From Cordylochernes scorpioides (lineage: Eukaryota; Arthropoda; Arachnida; Pseudoscorpiones; Chernetidae): a stretch of 64,000 nucleotides of DNA. The number at the start of each line of letters is the position of its first letter. Within the stretch, counting starts at the first letter, position 1. The translations under genes were made by a program, and so were the position numbers. The stretch covers positions 58,209,252 through 58,273,251 of the forward strand of contig CP092876.1 in assembly GCA_030710605.1 (NCBI GenBank), written 5' to 3'. Shown here in pieces: positions 52,134 to 63,900 of this stretch. The notes beneath the pieces are model-generated. The model was not told the origin of the DNA. It did not search any database and saw only the letters and a program-made list of their open reading frames with translations.

Positions 52134-54846
52134 TAGATGGGCCCCGTGAGTGAAAGGGTTTATCCGGGTTTAAGCGGGTAAAGCCTCTCTAACACAGGTA
52201 AGTAATTAGAATTTATTTTAATTAATTAAAACTGTGAGGGAAAAAGGGCTATAACAAGATGTTTATTTGGATATATCTGAAAATTATTAAAATAAAACTT
52301 ATGTTTAATTTAAAAGTTATGATATTCATTATAAAAGAGAACTGTAGATAAAACCTTTGTTTGCTAATAAATAATGATGTTCTAAAAGATTGTTGGCGGG
52401 CGTTGGAAAGGGTTAGGGGTTGAAGAATATGCAATTGTAAGTGTTACACAGACAATCAAATACTGAGATCCAGGTGCAAAGCGAGGATATAGACTTGTGC
52501 GTCTTCCTAGGCAATGTTTCACCTGTGATCCTGTATAAGGTTACAGTGCTTTGACACAATTGTAGGGTTATTGGGTTGAAAAGTTGTTGAAGAAAAGACT
52601 TAATATGATTGAAAGGGATGGTAGAGCCATGCGATACGTAGAATTGTTGTAGCGACAGTAGGTGGTCTGACTTGACTTGAAATCAAATGTTGATTGTGGT
52701 CCGCTAGTGCTGAAAAAAATTGAAAATTGAAAAAAGTGAACGCCTTGTGCATGCGTTGGTGATGTGCTCTGCGGATGACTGAAATAAACTTTTGAAACGT
52801 GTTCAGACCAAAAGTCGAGACTTGTACTTCTGGGGAACGGTGTTTTCAAAGAGTTTGTTGAATTACGAAATCAAAAGAAAAATTGTCAAGCAGTGCTGTC
52901 GTTTCTAGCAATGGCTGAAATAGGTAGTGAGAAAGTATAGGGAATTAGTTAAAGAATATGATTGTTGAAAACGATTGTTGTAGATGCCCGATAGTTGATG
53001 ATAAACATTGTCATATAATAAAGTTATTTAAACAAAAATATAGTGAATAAAAAGATAGAAATATGATTGCGGATAACAACAGTATAAGTGGATAAGATCA
53101 AACATGTAATATAAAAAAGATATAATAATGAATTAGTAAAATATAAAAGATATAATAATGAGAATTAGTAATATATAAAAGATATAATAATGAATTAAAA
53201 ATGATTATTGAAAGAATTAAATGTTTTGCCATACTAAAATAATATCATGAAGAATAACATTGTTAAAATAAAGTTGTTAAAATAATGTTGGAATAAAAAT
53301 TTGATTATAATTGAAAAGTAAAAAAAAATAAAAATAAAAATAATTATTCAAGATTTTATACAAAAAGATATAATATAATTAAAGGTCATTAATGATTAGA
53401 TAAATGTTAAGTAGTAAAAAATGGAACAAAAATTGTCTCTTTTGAAGAAAAGTTACAACTGTGGTGTGTAACTAGGTCATTTCCCTTTTGGTAAACATTG
53501 GTGCTTCTATGTCTCTCTGAAACTGGAAATACGTGAACAGAGATGTTCATGGTGATATGTTAAATTGGGTAATGATTGGTAAGTCAATTAATTATAGGTG
53601 CTGCAATCTATCCATTCTGCGAGCTGGACCACGAGTTTCAAGTACAGGCGGACTGGAATTGGAGGTGTCATGTTAACCTGACGCCGCTGCTGTTTATTGA
53701 TGTTGGCGGACGTTGTGAGTCACCCTGCTGGCTGGAAAAAAATCTCTCAGCACAGTGGTACTTGTCTATTTGAAAATATAGTTTTCTCGGTGTTCGCAAG
53801 CGTTGTGTCTCGACGATGTTGCGGACTTAATAAAAATGTTATTCAATGATGTCAGGTTTAGATGTGTGTAAAAGTGCGACTTTCGACGGGACACGCTTTG
53901 GGGTGTGAAGTGTCACAGGCATGAAGGCGTCTTTGTGGCCTATTAAGTGAGAAAATTGTTGTGGTGCGCTGTGTAACACTAGTGGGTGTTGTATGGAAAG
54001 GTGTCACGTGAAGTTTTTGTTTTTGGTACAGCATCCAACTAGTTTCCGAATGAATAACAAATTTATTAGTCATGGGTGGTTGTTGTACGAAACACATCGA
54101 GAATTTTCAGATTGTTATAGAGGTGGTGGCCAATTGGAGAAAGTAAGGTGGGAATGTGTTGAAGTTCGTTCCGAGGGATGTGTGAATTATTAATAATTAT
54201 GCATGTAAAAAGAAAAGGACGAGGGAGTGTAGCTATGTTGGAATTTTTGACTTGTTTTGGGGAAGGACAGTTACATTTCTAGTTGTGCTTTTGAAGATAG
54301 TGTATCTTTCGATTTTTGCATTAAAAAAAAATGCGTTTCATCTATGTTTATTAAAATTTGAATATATTTTTTTTAATCTTTGATTATGGTAGTGCGAAAA
54401 TTATACTTGTAAAAGGGCAATGGCATGATAGTGACTTATAATTTGAATGGGGCGTGTACATAAAATAGTGAACATAACAATGATTTTTTGCAAAGTTTTG
54501 TGTATTTAATTAAGACATTGGTGTTTTTTGGTATAAAAATAAGGTATTAAAAAAAAACACACAAATTAGTTTAGAATTATGATTCGAGTAATTTAAATAT
54601 AATATGATTTTTTAAAACTGTAAGATTACAAGTAATGAATTAAAATTTTAAAGTTGCTTAAAATAAAGTAAAAATTGATAAATGAGGGTGTACAATATTT
54701 AAAATTTGGATTGAAATGCTATAAAAATGGTAAAATTTGATTTAAAAATAATTACAGTAAAAATAAACATTATATTTATGGAAAATCAAGTTGTTAGCAT
54801 GAAGAGAGAGTTAAGTAGATTTTTTAAAAACTCACAGTTTTTATGA
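52134..54846 (-). other. Non-coding interior of element E
   Basis: G/T-biased on the plus strand near 52400-54200 and AT-rich elsewhere, with a short repeat of aaagatataataatgaatta near 53110-53190. No protein motif is seen on either strand. Confidence 0.55.
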
Positions 54847-54996
54847 TTGTTCAGTCAGGAGACTTGGTCTTTGGTTGTTGTCCTGATGACGTGGAAGGCG
54901 TCCCATGTAGAGCTTGTAGAAGCTTGTGACTTCTGTTTGGCGATGGTGGCATGTCGTCTGGATGGTTGCGTTGTAAGGTCGAAGGTGGGTAACTTC

Positions 54997-55086
54997 TCAC
55001 CGGCTTATTTTGCGGGAATGTCGGCTGTGTCGTTGGGGGGAAGATTGCTTGGTCGTTTCGTTGGAATGGCGTGCTTGTTCCTCCAT
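54997..55086 (-). pseudogene. Gag-like leader remnant of element E
   Basis: From an ATG at 55086-55084 the frame encodes MEEQARHSNETTKQSSPQRH and nine more residues before a stop. Its position just after the primer-binding site and its charged start recall the Gag of element D (MENEREQ...). No capsid domain follows, so it is a remnant or leader peptide. Confidence 0.3.
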
Positions 55087-55175
55087 CTTTGCTTCTTGGC
55101 TCTTCTATCTATCTGGACAGGCTTTTTACCTTCTTCGTTGTGGTCTCCTTCGTTGTGGTAATCCTGTCGACTATC

Positions 55176-55972
55176 TGTAATAATGTGTTGTGATCCTGTC
55201 GACTATCTGTAATAATGTGTTGAGATCCTGACGACTCTCTGTAATAATAGGTTGGTGTTTGGTAAGCCTGTTGTAGAACCTCGTCGACTCTCGCTATAAG
55301 TTGTGGCAACCGAGGGTCAAACCTGTAGTAACCGCGAGGGACAGTCAGGGGTGGAGAGTTTTCCCGTACCTCTCTGCACCTTGTAGGATCTTTAACAGTT
55401 CTCACAGGGTACAGGCAGTCGTGGTCGAGGCAGAGTGGAAAACTGGGGAATGTCCACACACACAAAACGAAGCGACACAGTTGAAAGAAAGTTCCTTGAA
55501 TAGATAAAAAGTCGAGCCAAAAGCAAAGATGGAGATAGGAGTAGCGTTTCTTACTGACTACATGGTGAAATGAGGTGGAACTTGGAGACAGCCGGCGACG
55601 CGCTGATGGGGAACTGTACTAACTGTCGCTAAGGCCGGTCTTATTTATACTACCTCTCAGACAAAGAGAATTGCATCACGGCACGTGTCGCTGCTACTCG
55701 AGACACGGCACGTGTCGCTGTTACTCGAGTCTGGCGCCTACCTGTCGGCTAACAATCTATCTTTAGAAGTTACTTTGTGATCTCTCAATCTTGCTTTTAA
55801 CTTGGCTTTTAATCTATTATATAGTTTTATTTATTTATCCTCAGTACATTACATTTGGTGATGCAAGGAGACATGTCAATTATGCATATAATTAGTTATA
55901 AATCTGCAATTAGTTCTATATACAACATAACAATCGTATTACATAATATAGGGTTATTGGTTTAAATTATCA
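55176..55972 (-). repeat. 5' LTR of element E with an extra 32-bp end unit
   Basis: The LTR proper is 55208-55972. Next to it, 55176-55207 repeats the LTR tip plus primer-binding motif (tgtaataatgtgttgtgatc + ctgtcgactatc). A third, diverged copy of the same unit forms the end of the LTR itself (55208-55239). Confidence 0.8.
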
Positions 55973-56057
55973 TATATATATATATATATATATTATATTT
56001 ATAAAAATAAAAAAGATAGATAAGATTTGCTGTTGTTTTTTATCATCTTGGTGATTT

Positions 56058-56365
56058 TGCTATGGTGGTGCAGTCGTGGCTAAAATCTTGAAACAAAAAT
56101 AATATTGAAGATCATAGATTTCTTTATTTGAGCTGAGTAATATATATGAATAACATGATTTGGTAAAAGTAATGCCTGGCTTAAGGCGAGTAGAATAAAA
56201 AAAATGAAAAGCTTATTTTCATTATGTACAAATGTTTTGGGTCGGCCAATCGGGGAAGAACAACAATGAGTATTTATAGAGAAAGCGTGACCTCTGGCGG
56301 TCGATTTATACAGAGTATTTATATCTATGAAATTATAATATTAAATAAAATATTTCAATATAACA
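56058..56365 (-). repeat. Solo LTR-like repeat S, copy 3
   Basis: Matches 33480-33778 from tgctatggtggtgcagtcgt to atataaca; followed by a TA run that also borders element C. Confidence 0.75.
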
Positions 56366-56381
56366 TATATATATATATATA

Positions 56382-56680
56382 TGTCATAAAAAAAGATGTA
56401 TTTTAGGTACGTTACCAATTCATTCATGCAGTCGTGGATTGAAGTGAATGATAACTTTTATTTCCAAAATTGTATTTATTTTAATGATTATGTTTTAAGA
56501 ACAAAACAGTTTGCATACATTCAATTTTATAATGATATAATCTAAGTATAAACAAAAAAACAATATTGGGTTGTATTCCTTTTGTTGAGGATTTTACAAA
56601 TCAACTCTGTGTTTGGTTCTATGATTATTTAAAATATAATTATATTAATGAATAATAAAAATCATATTTTTATTATGTCA
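56382..56680 (-). repeat. 3' LTR of element C
   Basis: 299 bp, one base different from 61611-61909 (g/a in atgattatgtttt). Confidence 0.92.
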
Positions 56681-57386
56681 TTTCTTCCCTCCAAGGATAA
56701 AAATTAGGGAGTAATTTTCAAAGTAAAAAAAAAGTATCATTATTATTTACATAGATTATCAATTAAGATGGAGGATACCAATTGAAACTATATCAATGAT
56801 GCTCTTTATTTCTTCTACATATTCCTATTGGTACCTTTTTTCTTGACAGTAGCTGAGAAATCCAATCTTATTTGAATTTATAGGTGTCTCCTTCCTATAA
56901 TTCATAAGGGGATTTACCTCATGAATTGAGTAGGCCTTCTAAGGGCTCTCAAGATTCAAAAGGTACTTTGCCACATGCCAAAAAAATATATCTTTGAAAA
57001 TCACAAATTTATTTCTCATAATGACGAGTGGTATCCAACATCTTGTTTCACATTTATTTGGTTTGATCAGAATAAAAACATAAAATAATGGGTTATTTAC
57101 TTCCACATAATGAAAAATATTTACACATGAAGTTTTATTATTTACATTAAAAAAAAAGAATGTTCGAATATGAAATGTTCCATATAAAATTTGTGAGGGA
57201 AAATATATAGAATCATATGAGTGAATTTCTCAACAAATAAAATCAAAATGTAAAATATTTACAACAATTGAAAAGAAAAGTGTCAAGTTATATCTTATGT
57301 GTGCACAAAAATTATATTCTCAAGGCTAAATTTTTAGGCGTAGTTATTTTTGGTATTGTCTTATTTATATTAAGATTTCCCTACCA
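56681..57386 (-). other. 3' untranslated region of element C
   Basis: AT-rich non-coding sequence between the end of pol and the 3' LTR. Confidence 0.6.
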
Positions 57387-60300
57387 TTATTTAGTAAGAA
57401 GAGGGATTCTACTTTTCAGTACCTTAGGTGCCGCTTGTTGGCTTGGTTTTTTCTCTAAAGTGGGTATTTTACTTTTTGTCAGTTTTAACTCAAATCCTTC
57501 TTTTGGGTAGTATGGCCTCAATTTGGATGAATGAATTACCATGGTAGTTTTTCCTAAATTAGATTGGGGTTTATCAATTTCATAATTGACTGGGGATATC
57601 TGTTTTAAGATTGTAAATGGCCCAGACATTGGAGGCATTAATTTTCGGTTATCTGGATGGTAAAAGGTTTGTAACCAAACTTTATCGCCTACTTTAAAGG
57701 TGGAAGGTTGATAATGTTGATCATATCTAATTTTATTTATCTGATGAAATTTTATTGTATTATTATAGGCATTTGTTCTGGCAGTGTCTATAGGGGGGTA
57801 AAATTCTGATTATTTTAAGGGGGGATCATAAGGGAGCTTACCATACAAAAGGTAAGTAGGAGTATAGCCTGTTATGGAATGGGGAGTATTATTATATTCA
57901 TTTAGTACTGAATCTAACAATTTCGTCCATGGTATTGATTTTCCTTTCAAGTTATTGAATTTACATCTTAACCTGGTTATTATAGTTTGGTTAAGTCGTT
58001 CATTTAACCCATTACACTGAGGTCTTGATGATGAAGTCAATAATTGTTTAATGTTATTGTTAATCAAATATTTTCTAAATCTTGGTGAAGTAAATGATGG
58101 TGCCCTGTCACTTAAAAATTGTTTTGGTTTTTGTATTTGAAAAATTTTGTTTAGGCAATTTATATATGAGTCAGTAGTTTGACTTTTTGAGGGGAAAGCC
58201 CAAATGTATCTAGTAGCATGATCTACGATGATGTGAAGGAATTTCTTTGTAGAATTATAGTAATTTAGTCCGCCTACTGTGTCTATAGACACAAGATCAA
58301 AAGGATCCTTAGCTGGGGGGAGACTTTCCAACAGACCAAATTTCTTCTGGTGAGATATCTTATTGAGTTGACACACCTCACAGTGTTTTACATAATTAGA
58401 AATATCTTGAATTAGGTAGGGCCAATAATAGATAGGGGAAATTAGATTTAACATTTTAGATACTCCTATATGGCCGTAATCTTGATGAGCTCTTATTAAT
58501 ACTTTTTCTCTTAATGATGGTGGAACAACACTTTTGATTAATCCTTTTTTCTTTATTGTTAAAAGTCCATTAAATTTAGTATATTTCCTATCATTAATGT
58601 TATCATCAAATTGAGCTTGTTTTAGTTCTGGGTCAGAAACAAAATGAGCTATGGGGTATCTGCTGAGAAAATCAGCTTCTTTATTTTCAGTTCCTCTTAT
58701 GTGTTTTATCTCAAAATCAAACATTGAGAGCTTTAAGCTCCATCTAAATAATCGTCCTTTTGGGTTCTTTATGTTCTTCAAGTACTTTAGACAAGCATGA
58801 TCTGTATGGATGGTGAAATGCACGCCATCTAAGTAGGGTAAAAAGAAATCCACAGCATCAATAATAGCAAGGCATTCTTGCTCAGTTACACAATAGTTCG
58901 ATTCATAAGATGTCATTCTACGGCTTCTATACGCTATTGGCTTTAAAAGCCCATCGGGTTGTTCTTGTTTTAGGATAGATCCGATCTGTTCTTGGCTAGC
59001 ATCTGTGTAAAGGTGTATAGGGTATTTAGGATTATAGATAGCCAATATAGGTTTTGAGGTTATTATATTTTTTAATTTAGAAAATGCGGTTTCGCATTCT
59101 TCGTCCCATTTCCATTTTACATCTTTTTTCAACAAATTATTCAAAGGGAGTCTGAGTTTAGCATAATTAGGGATAAATTTTGAGTAAATGTTAATAGATC
59201 CTAAAACTCGTTGTAAATCCTTTTTATTCCTTGGGGAATTCAATTTTCTAATCGTTTCTATATTATTAGTGCTGGGTGAAAATTGATGGTTTGATATTTC
59301 ATACCCTAGAAAAGAAATCTGATAAGTAGCGAATTTACATTTACTTAGTTTTAGCTTAAAATTTTCCTTTATGCAAATATCTAAAATTACTTTTAAATGG
59401 GTCAAATGTTCCTGAAAATTATTTGAAAATATAATGAAGTCATCGAAGTAATTCATGCAAAAATCAACATCATATTTATTTAAAATTTGCCTTAAAACTC
59501 TTTGGAATTGACTTGGACTATTTTTTAATCCAAAAGATAATTTATTAAATTCGTAAAGTCCGTGAGTGGTAGTAAAAGCTGTGTATTCTTTATCATCTGG
59601 GTGTATATCTAAATGGTGATAACCTGATAAAAGATCTAGTGTAGTGAAGATATTAGCGTCTGAAAGCTTATCTAATATAGAATCTATTCTTGGTATGGGC
59701 TCAGAATCTCTTTTTATTATATCATTTAATTTTCTGTAGTCTATTACTAGTCGAATTTTGCCTTCATTTCGCTTATTTACCAACATAGCAGGGGATGCAT
59801 AGGAGGAATAAGATGGTCTAATGACATTATATTTTAAAAGTTCCTCAATCTGTCTTTTAATTTCAATGTTGTCCGAGAAGAAAGGTCTAAAAGGCTTTAA
59901 TGAAATAGGTGTTTGTGAGGTAAGTTTAATTCTAATTGGATCTGCTTTAATATGTCCTATATCCATTTTATGGGCAGCAAACGCTTCCTTATTTTCCTTA
60001 ATTAATTTAATTAAATCAGATTTTTCATATGGTGAAAGTTTTTCATCAAATTCTACACTATTAAAATTTCTAAAATCATTTTCATTAGGAGGAATAATAG
60101 ATTTAAATAAAGGAATTACATTATGATGTGTATAATTATTATTATTAGGGTTATGGTAATTAACATTAAGAATTCTACCAAATTGAGTAATTGTAAAACT
60201 TTGAAAATCAATGTCTAATTTAAATAATCTTATATGGTGTAAAGAAAGCAATACATATGGCAAATTAATATCAGAGGAATAAAAATCAATATCTCTAGTA

Positions 60301-60485
60301 ATAGATCCTATAGTTGTATTAACATTAATTTTTGAATTTATATTTAGCATACCGGATGTCTGTTTAATAAGAGGTAAATTATTAAAAACAACATAGTTTG
60401 GTTGAATCTTATCTATCATATGTTGAGGAATTATAGAGAAGGTACAGCCAGTATCCATGAGAGCTACAATACTGATATTATTCAC
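57387..60485 (-). pseudogene. pol of element C: protease, RT, RNase H, integrase
   Basis: The first 891 codons are open. Protease: MDTGCTFSIIP (Asp11). RT: VIDYRKLND (about 247-255), TTLDLLSGYHHLDI (about 281-294), catalytic YFDDFIIFS (about 346-354). RNase H: LYTDASQEQ (Asp495), TEQECLAI and HTDHACL. Integrase: HHCC zinc site (His667, His672, Cys702, Cys705), then Asp735, Asp793 and Glu829, spacing D-35-E. A TAA at 57810-57812 follows YDPPLK, and the same frame continues to 57387 with the integrase C-terminus (VGDKVWLQTF, VIHSSKLRPYY). One nonsense change thus inactivates an otherwise complete gene. Confidence 0.92.
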
Positions 60486-60512
60486 ATTTAGATTTATATA
60501 CAGACCTTGGCG

Positions 60513-61307
60513 TCAGGAGTGTTGAGGCGGAGCTGGTCGGCATTCGCTCGAAGGGGCTGTTGTCTGCGTCAAGGTGTCCATGGATCGAGACGGCACGGAC
60601 ATGAAGCTTGCAGCGGGGGGGGCTTGCACGGCCCTCTCGCGAAACCAGCACCTATTCTCAGGATGGAAGCGTCCGGCATGTCCCCTGTTCAGGCAAATTC
60701 GGCAGGGGCGTCTTTTAGAACTATAGTCCATAGGGCTTCTTCCTGGATGTCCCCATTGCTTTTGTTGTACTTCCACTCTTGGGGCTGTTTCCCTTTTAAA
60801 AGATGACTCCTCCATTTCCTTATGTCGATCAATCATTTCTAGTTTAGATACTAACTCTATCCATTCTTCTGGAGTGTCCACCTTTGATGTAATAACTAGT
60901 TTTCTAAAATCAGTTGTTAACCCATTTGTCAGGCCTTCTATTAAATTTTCTTTTGAAATCTTTGCTTTAGAAGCGAGAGACGTTTTTTCCTTAAAATAAT
61001 TTCCAATCCCCTTTTCTGGATCATATTTCAGTTCAATAAAAGCTGTAAATGGATTAACTTCTTGTTTGTAAAAATGAGACACTTAATTTACCCTCTAGTT
61101 CAGGCCAACTTGTAATATCCAAACAAGTTTCCACATAAAAATCAAAAGCCTCTTCTCTACTAAAAAATCTCCAATATTTTTCAATTTCCAGATATCATTT
61201 AATTCTTCTATGAAAGCCTTATGGTTGAAATATTTGAGCCACGATTTTAGGGCTAGACTTCCATTAGGGTTAAATTTACATACGTTTAATTTATTGTTGT
61301 CTGACAT
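60513..61307 (-). pseudogene. gag of element C (one frameshift)
   Basis: Two overlapping minus frames cover it. The first (61307 to about 61095) starts MSDNNKLNVCKFNPNG and contains LKSWLKYFNHKAFIEEL. The second (to 60513) has NLIEGLTNGLTTDFRKL, TPEEWIELVSKLEMI and a zinc-knuckle-like CRICLNRGHAGRFHPENRC. A frame change near 61085 separates them. The end is rich in Pro, Ser and Thr and is followed within 30 bases by the pol start. This is the capsid/nucleocapsid gene; the shift may be decay. Confidence 0.82.
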
Positions 61308-61610
61308 ATTTTTTTTTCTATTTGCAATGCGTTACTTTTATTTTTGTCTTTTAATTTTGGCATTTATATTTAATATATAAAGAAATTTAATTTTCAAGTT
61401 GTAATTTCGAATTTTATAGTTAAAAAATGTATACATGTTTAAAATAATTCCATTTTCGTCTTAACGTAAGACGTCTTTAAATAATAATAAATTATATATT
61501 TCTATTTCTATTTTCAAAAAAGCTTTTCTTTTATATATACGGATTTGAAATCTATTGGAATATTTCTCGTACAGGGTTAAAATACATCCTGTCGACTATT
61601 AAATTTTAGT

Positions 61611-61909
61611 TGTCATAAAAAAAGATGTATTTTAGGTACGTTACCAATTCATTCATGCAGTCGTGGATTGAAGTGAATGATAACTTTTATTTCCAAAATT
61701 GTATTTATTTTAATGATTATATTTTAAGAACAAAACAGTTTGCATACATTCAATTTTATAATGATATAATCTAAGTATAAACAAAAAAACAATATTGGGT
61801 TGTATTCCTTTTGTTGAGGATTTTACAAATCAACTCTGTGTTTGGTTCTATGATTATTTAAAATATAATTATATTAATGAATAATAAAAATCATATTTTT
61901 ATTATGTCA
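61611..61909 (-). repeat. 5' LTR of element C
   Basis: Partner of 56382-56680; flanked on its outer side by a (TA)n run. Confidence 0.92.
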
Positions 61910-61910
61910 T

Positions 61911-62160
61911 ATATATATATATATATATATAAATGAATGTTTGTATGTCTGTCTGTATGTCCGGTATACAAATTCGCAGTAGTTCACTAATTCAAACCAA
62001 AATTTCCATACATAGGTAAAAAAATACGGGGAAGACGATAGGCTATTTTAAAAAATATATAAATCAATTATTAAAACTATATATTTTTATTCAGAAAATG
62101 ATGATGACGATATTGCTGTATCATGTTTGATTATCAGCTACAAAATTATATCGGGAAAAT
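61911..62160 (+). mobile_element. Helitron-like 5' part, first of two tandem copies
   Basis: tgaatgtttgtatgtctgtc followed by gtccggtatacaaattcgca is repeated 263 bp further on. The copy ends at atcgggaaaat, just before the second start at 62167. No 3' end of its own. Confidence 0.7.
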
Positions 62161-62166
62161 ATCTCT

Positions 62167-62687
62167 TCTCTATATATATGAAAATGAATGTTTGTATGTT
62201 TGTTTGTTTGTCTGTCTGTATGTCCGGTATACAAATTCGCAGTAGTTCACTAATTCAAACCAAAATTTCCATACATAGGTAAAAAAATACGGGGAAGACG
62301 ATAGGCTATTTTAAAAAATATATAAATCAATTATTAAAACTATATATTTTTATTGAGAAAATGATGATGACGATATTGCTGTATCATGTTTGATTATCAG
62401 AAACAAAATTATATCGGGTAAAATTCTAAAAATCAGAGACCACGGGTGAAACCAGTTCATTATTTTGTACGCAGGAACAAAATTCTAACAGAAAAACATT
62501 TATTAGAGCAGAAAACAAAAGCCAGATCATCTTTCTATAAAAATATCGCTTCTCAGACACAAAGTTTGGAGCGGGACGTTTCACAAGAGTGACATCCACG
62601 GCGCCAATTTATAATTGTAACGAATAGTATTTGAATAAAAACATTTAATCGGGTAAAACCCGGGCGTTGCCCGGGTCATTCGGCTAG
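62167..62687 (+). mobile_element. Non-autonomous Helitron-like element, complete ends
   Basis: Begins tctctatatatatgaaaatg with tgtctgtctgtatgtccgg and ends with the hairpin aacccgggcgttgcccgggt, cattcgg and CTAG at 62684-62687, followed by T. Its last 88 bases match 13019-13104. No coding frame. Confidence 0.72.
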
Positions 62688-62734
62688 TATATATATATAT
62701 ATTATTATATAAATATTATATTATAAATAATATA

Positions 62735-62953
62735 TATATATTTTATCATCTTTATTAAAGAGAGAAGATAAAGGGGGGGGACTTTTCTTTCTCCACAATC
62801 GTTTAATTTTAATTATTGGAAAATTATCATCATTTGTCTGTCTTTGTTCTTTTCTACAAACCTATCTCTTCGCTTATTCTTTTTTCTACCCAGTCTATGA
62901 CGAGTAACGGCCGAAACTTTGCTGGAGTTTTTATTTTTTTCCCGATTATATTC

Positions 62954-63001
<48 letters not shown>

Positions 63002-63160
63002 CAAACCTATTATGCTTAAATTAACTAATAAATATAAATTGTTAAATTCTCTTAACAGTATTAAATAAATACAGAATTAGCTTGATGTTATGACTCAATG
63101 TTTGAACTATACTTAATATTCCATATCTGTAAATCTTCATTTATTTTATTTAAATTTTTC
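62735..63160 (+). repeat. Dispersed repeat R, copy 4
   Basis: Shares cttcgcttattcttttttct, gtaacggccgaaactttgct and cagaattagcttgatgttat with other R copies. It contains a perfect TA microsatellite at about 62957-63000. Confidence 0.7.
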
Positions 63161-63224
63161 CAAACATTGTTCTAATATATGTGTGTGTGCGTAAAAATAT
63201 AATTTTAAAAATATAAATAAATAA

Positions 63225-63900
63225 ATAAGGGCCAGGGGTTGATATTAAATTAGGTATATCCTGACAACTAACATGAGCATTTTTATATGGCAGAGCGCCA
63301 TCTAGTGAAAGATAAATCAACTAAACGTTGATTTAACTTGTTTCCTGATATTTGGCCAACCCATTTTCTTGAAAAATTAAGAAACGCCAACTACGTACGC
63401 GTTTCGGACTGTTGACCCTCGTCAGCATGGTGCAGGCTGTACCTCAAGGACCAAAAATATTTTACTCCCAGAGACTTCTTGAGAAATCAAGAAATGGGTA
63501 TTCAAGGCCAAACTTGCGTCAATACGCTTAACACGTGTAAAAATAATAGAAAAAAAGGTCAGGTGTTGATACTAAAAACAAAGTAGGCATATCCTGAACA
63601 CAAACATGAGCGTTATTTAGATGGCAGAGTTCCATCTAGTGAAACAGATATATATATGAAATTTAATAATAATTTCATATATATATGTGAGATAATAAAA
63701 AAGCATATATTAGATTTAATAAAAGATTTATTATGCCAAAATTTATATATGTATGAAAGAAAAATAGCATAAGAAGAAGGATAGAAATTTAAAGGGAAAG
63801 TAGATCAAGGAACAGGTTAAATCAGCGTTTATTTGATTTCTGTTCCACCAGATGGCGCTCTGCCATCAAAAAGTAGGGTAGGAAATATTGGTTCTTCTTG
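63225..63900 (-). repeat. Hammerhead-repeat family, copy at right end
   Basis: Contains the arm (tcctgacaactaacatgagc, tggcagagcgccatctagtg), aacccattttcttgaaaaat, a hammerhead core and ggtgcaggctgtacctcaag. A second arm copy follows at about 63560-63640 and an inverted piece (ccaccagatggcgctctgcc) at 63845. Confidence 0.75.
63390..63431 (-). ncRNA. Hammerhead ribozyme-like motif, best core
   Basis: Minus strand order: ACCAUG, CUGACGA, stem II GGGU-CAACA-GUCC, GAAAC-GC-GUA, CGUAGU. Both core boxes are canonical. Stem II pairs over 4 bp with two wobbles. Stem III is the minimal A-U plus C-G closing a 2-base loop. Stem I has one G-U and one mismatch. Predicted cleavage follows GUA, between 63396 and 63395. 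Confidence 0.68.

Larger units (their letters stand above)
51371..55972 (-). mobile_element. Non-coding LTR element E with about 764-bp LTRs
   Basis: LTRs at 51371-52133 and 55208-55972 are nearly identical (one 2-bp length difference is obvious). They start on the minus strand TGATAATTTAAACC and end ...ATTATTACA. Both outer flanks are TA runs. The primer-binding motif GATAGTCGACAGGAT follows the 5' LTR and occurs twice. The 3 kb interior has no RT, protease or integrase, only a gag-like start of 29 residues. It is a large, non-autonomous LTR element. Confidence 0.85.
56382..61909 (-). mobile_element. Ty3/gypsy element C, nearly intact
   Basis: LTRs of 299 bp at 56382-56680 and 61611-61909 differ by a single base. 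Both outer flanks are (TA)n. On the minus strand the order is 5' LTR, a primer-binding motif (TAGTCGACAGGAT) a few bases inside, gag, pro-pol and 3' LTR. The pol frame contains all catalytic motifs but one internal stop. Gag has a frameshift. It is the youngest autonomous-type element here and could have supplied proteins to related copies. Confidence 0.93.

Noticed and set aside
54847..55161. Plus-strand ORF of 104 residues near the 5' LTR of E
   Set aside because: It lies opposite the leader of element E and has no motif.
60507..60806. Plus-strand ORF opposite the gag of element C
   Set aside because: Antisense shadow of the zinc-knuckle end of gag.
62813..63004. ORFs with repeated Ile-Tyr
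   Set aside because: Translation of the (TA)n microsatellite.
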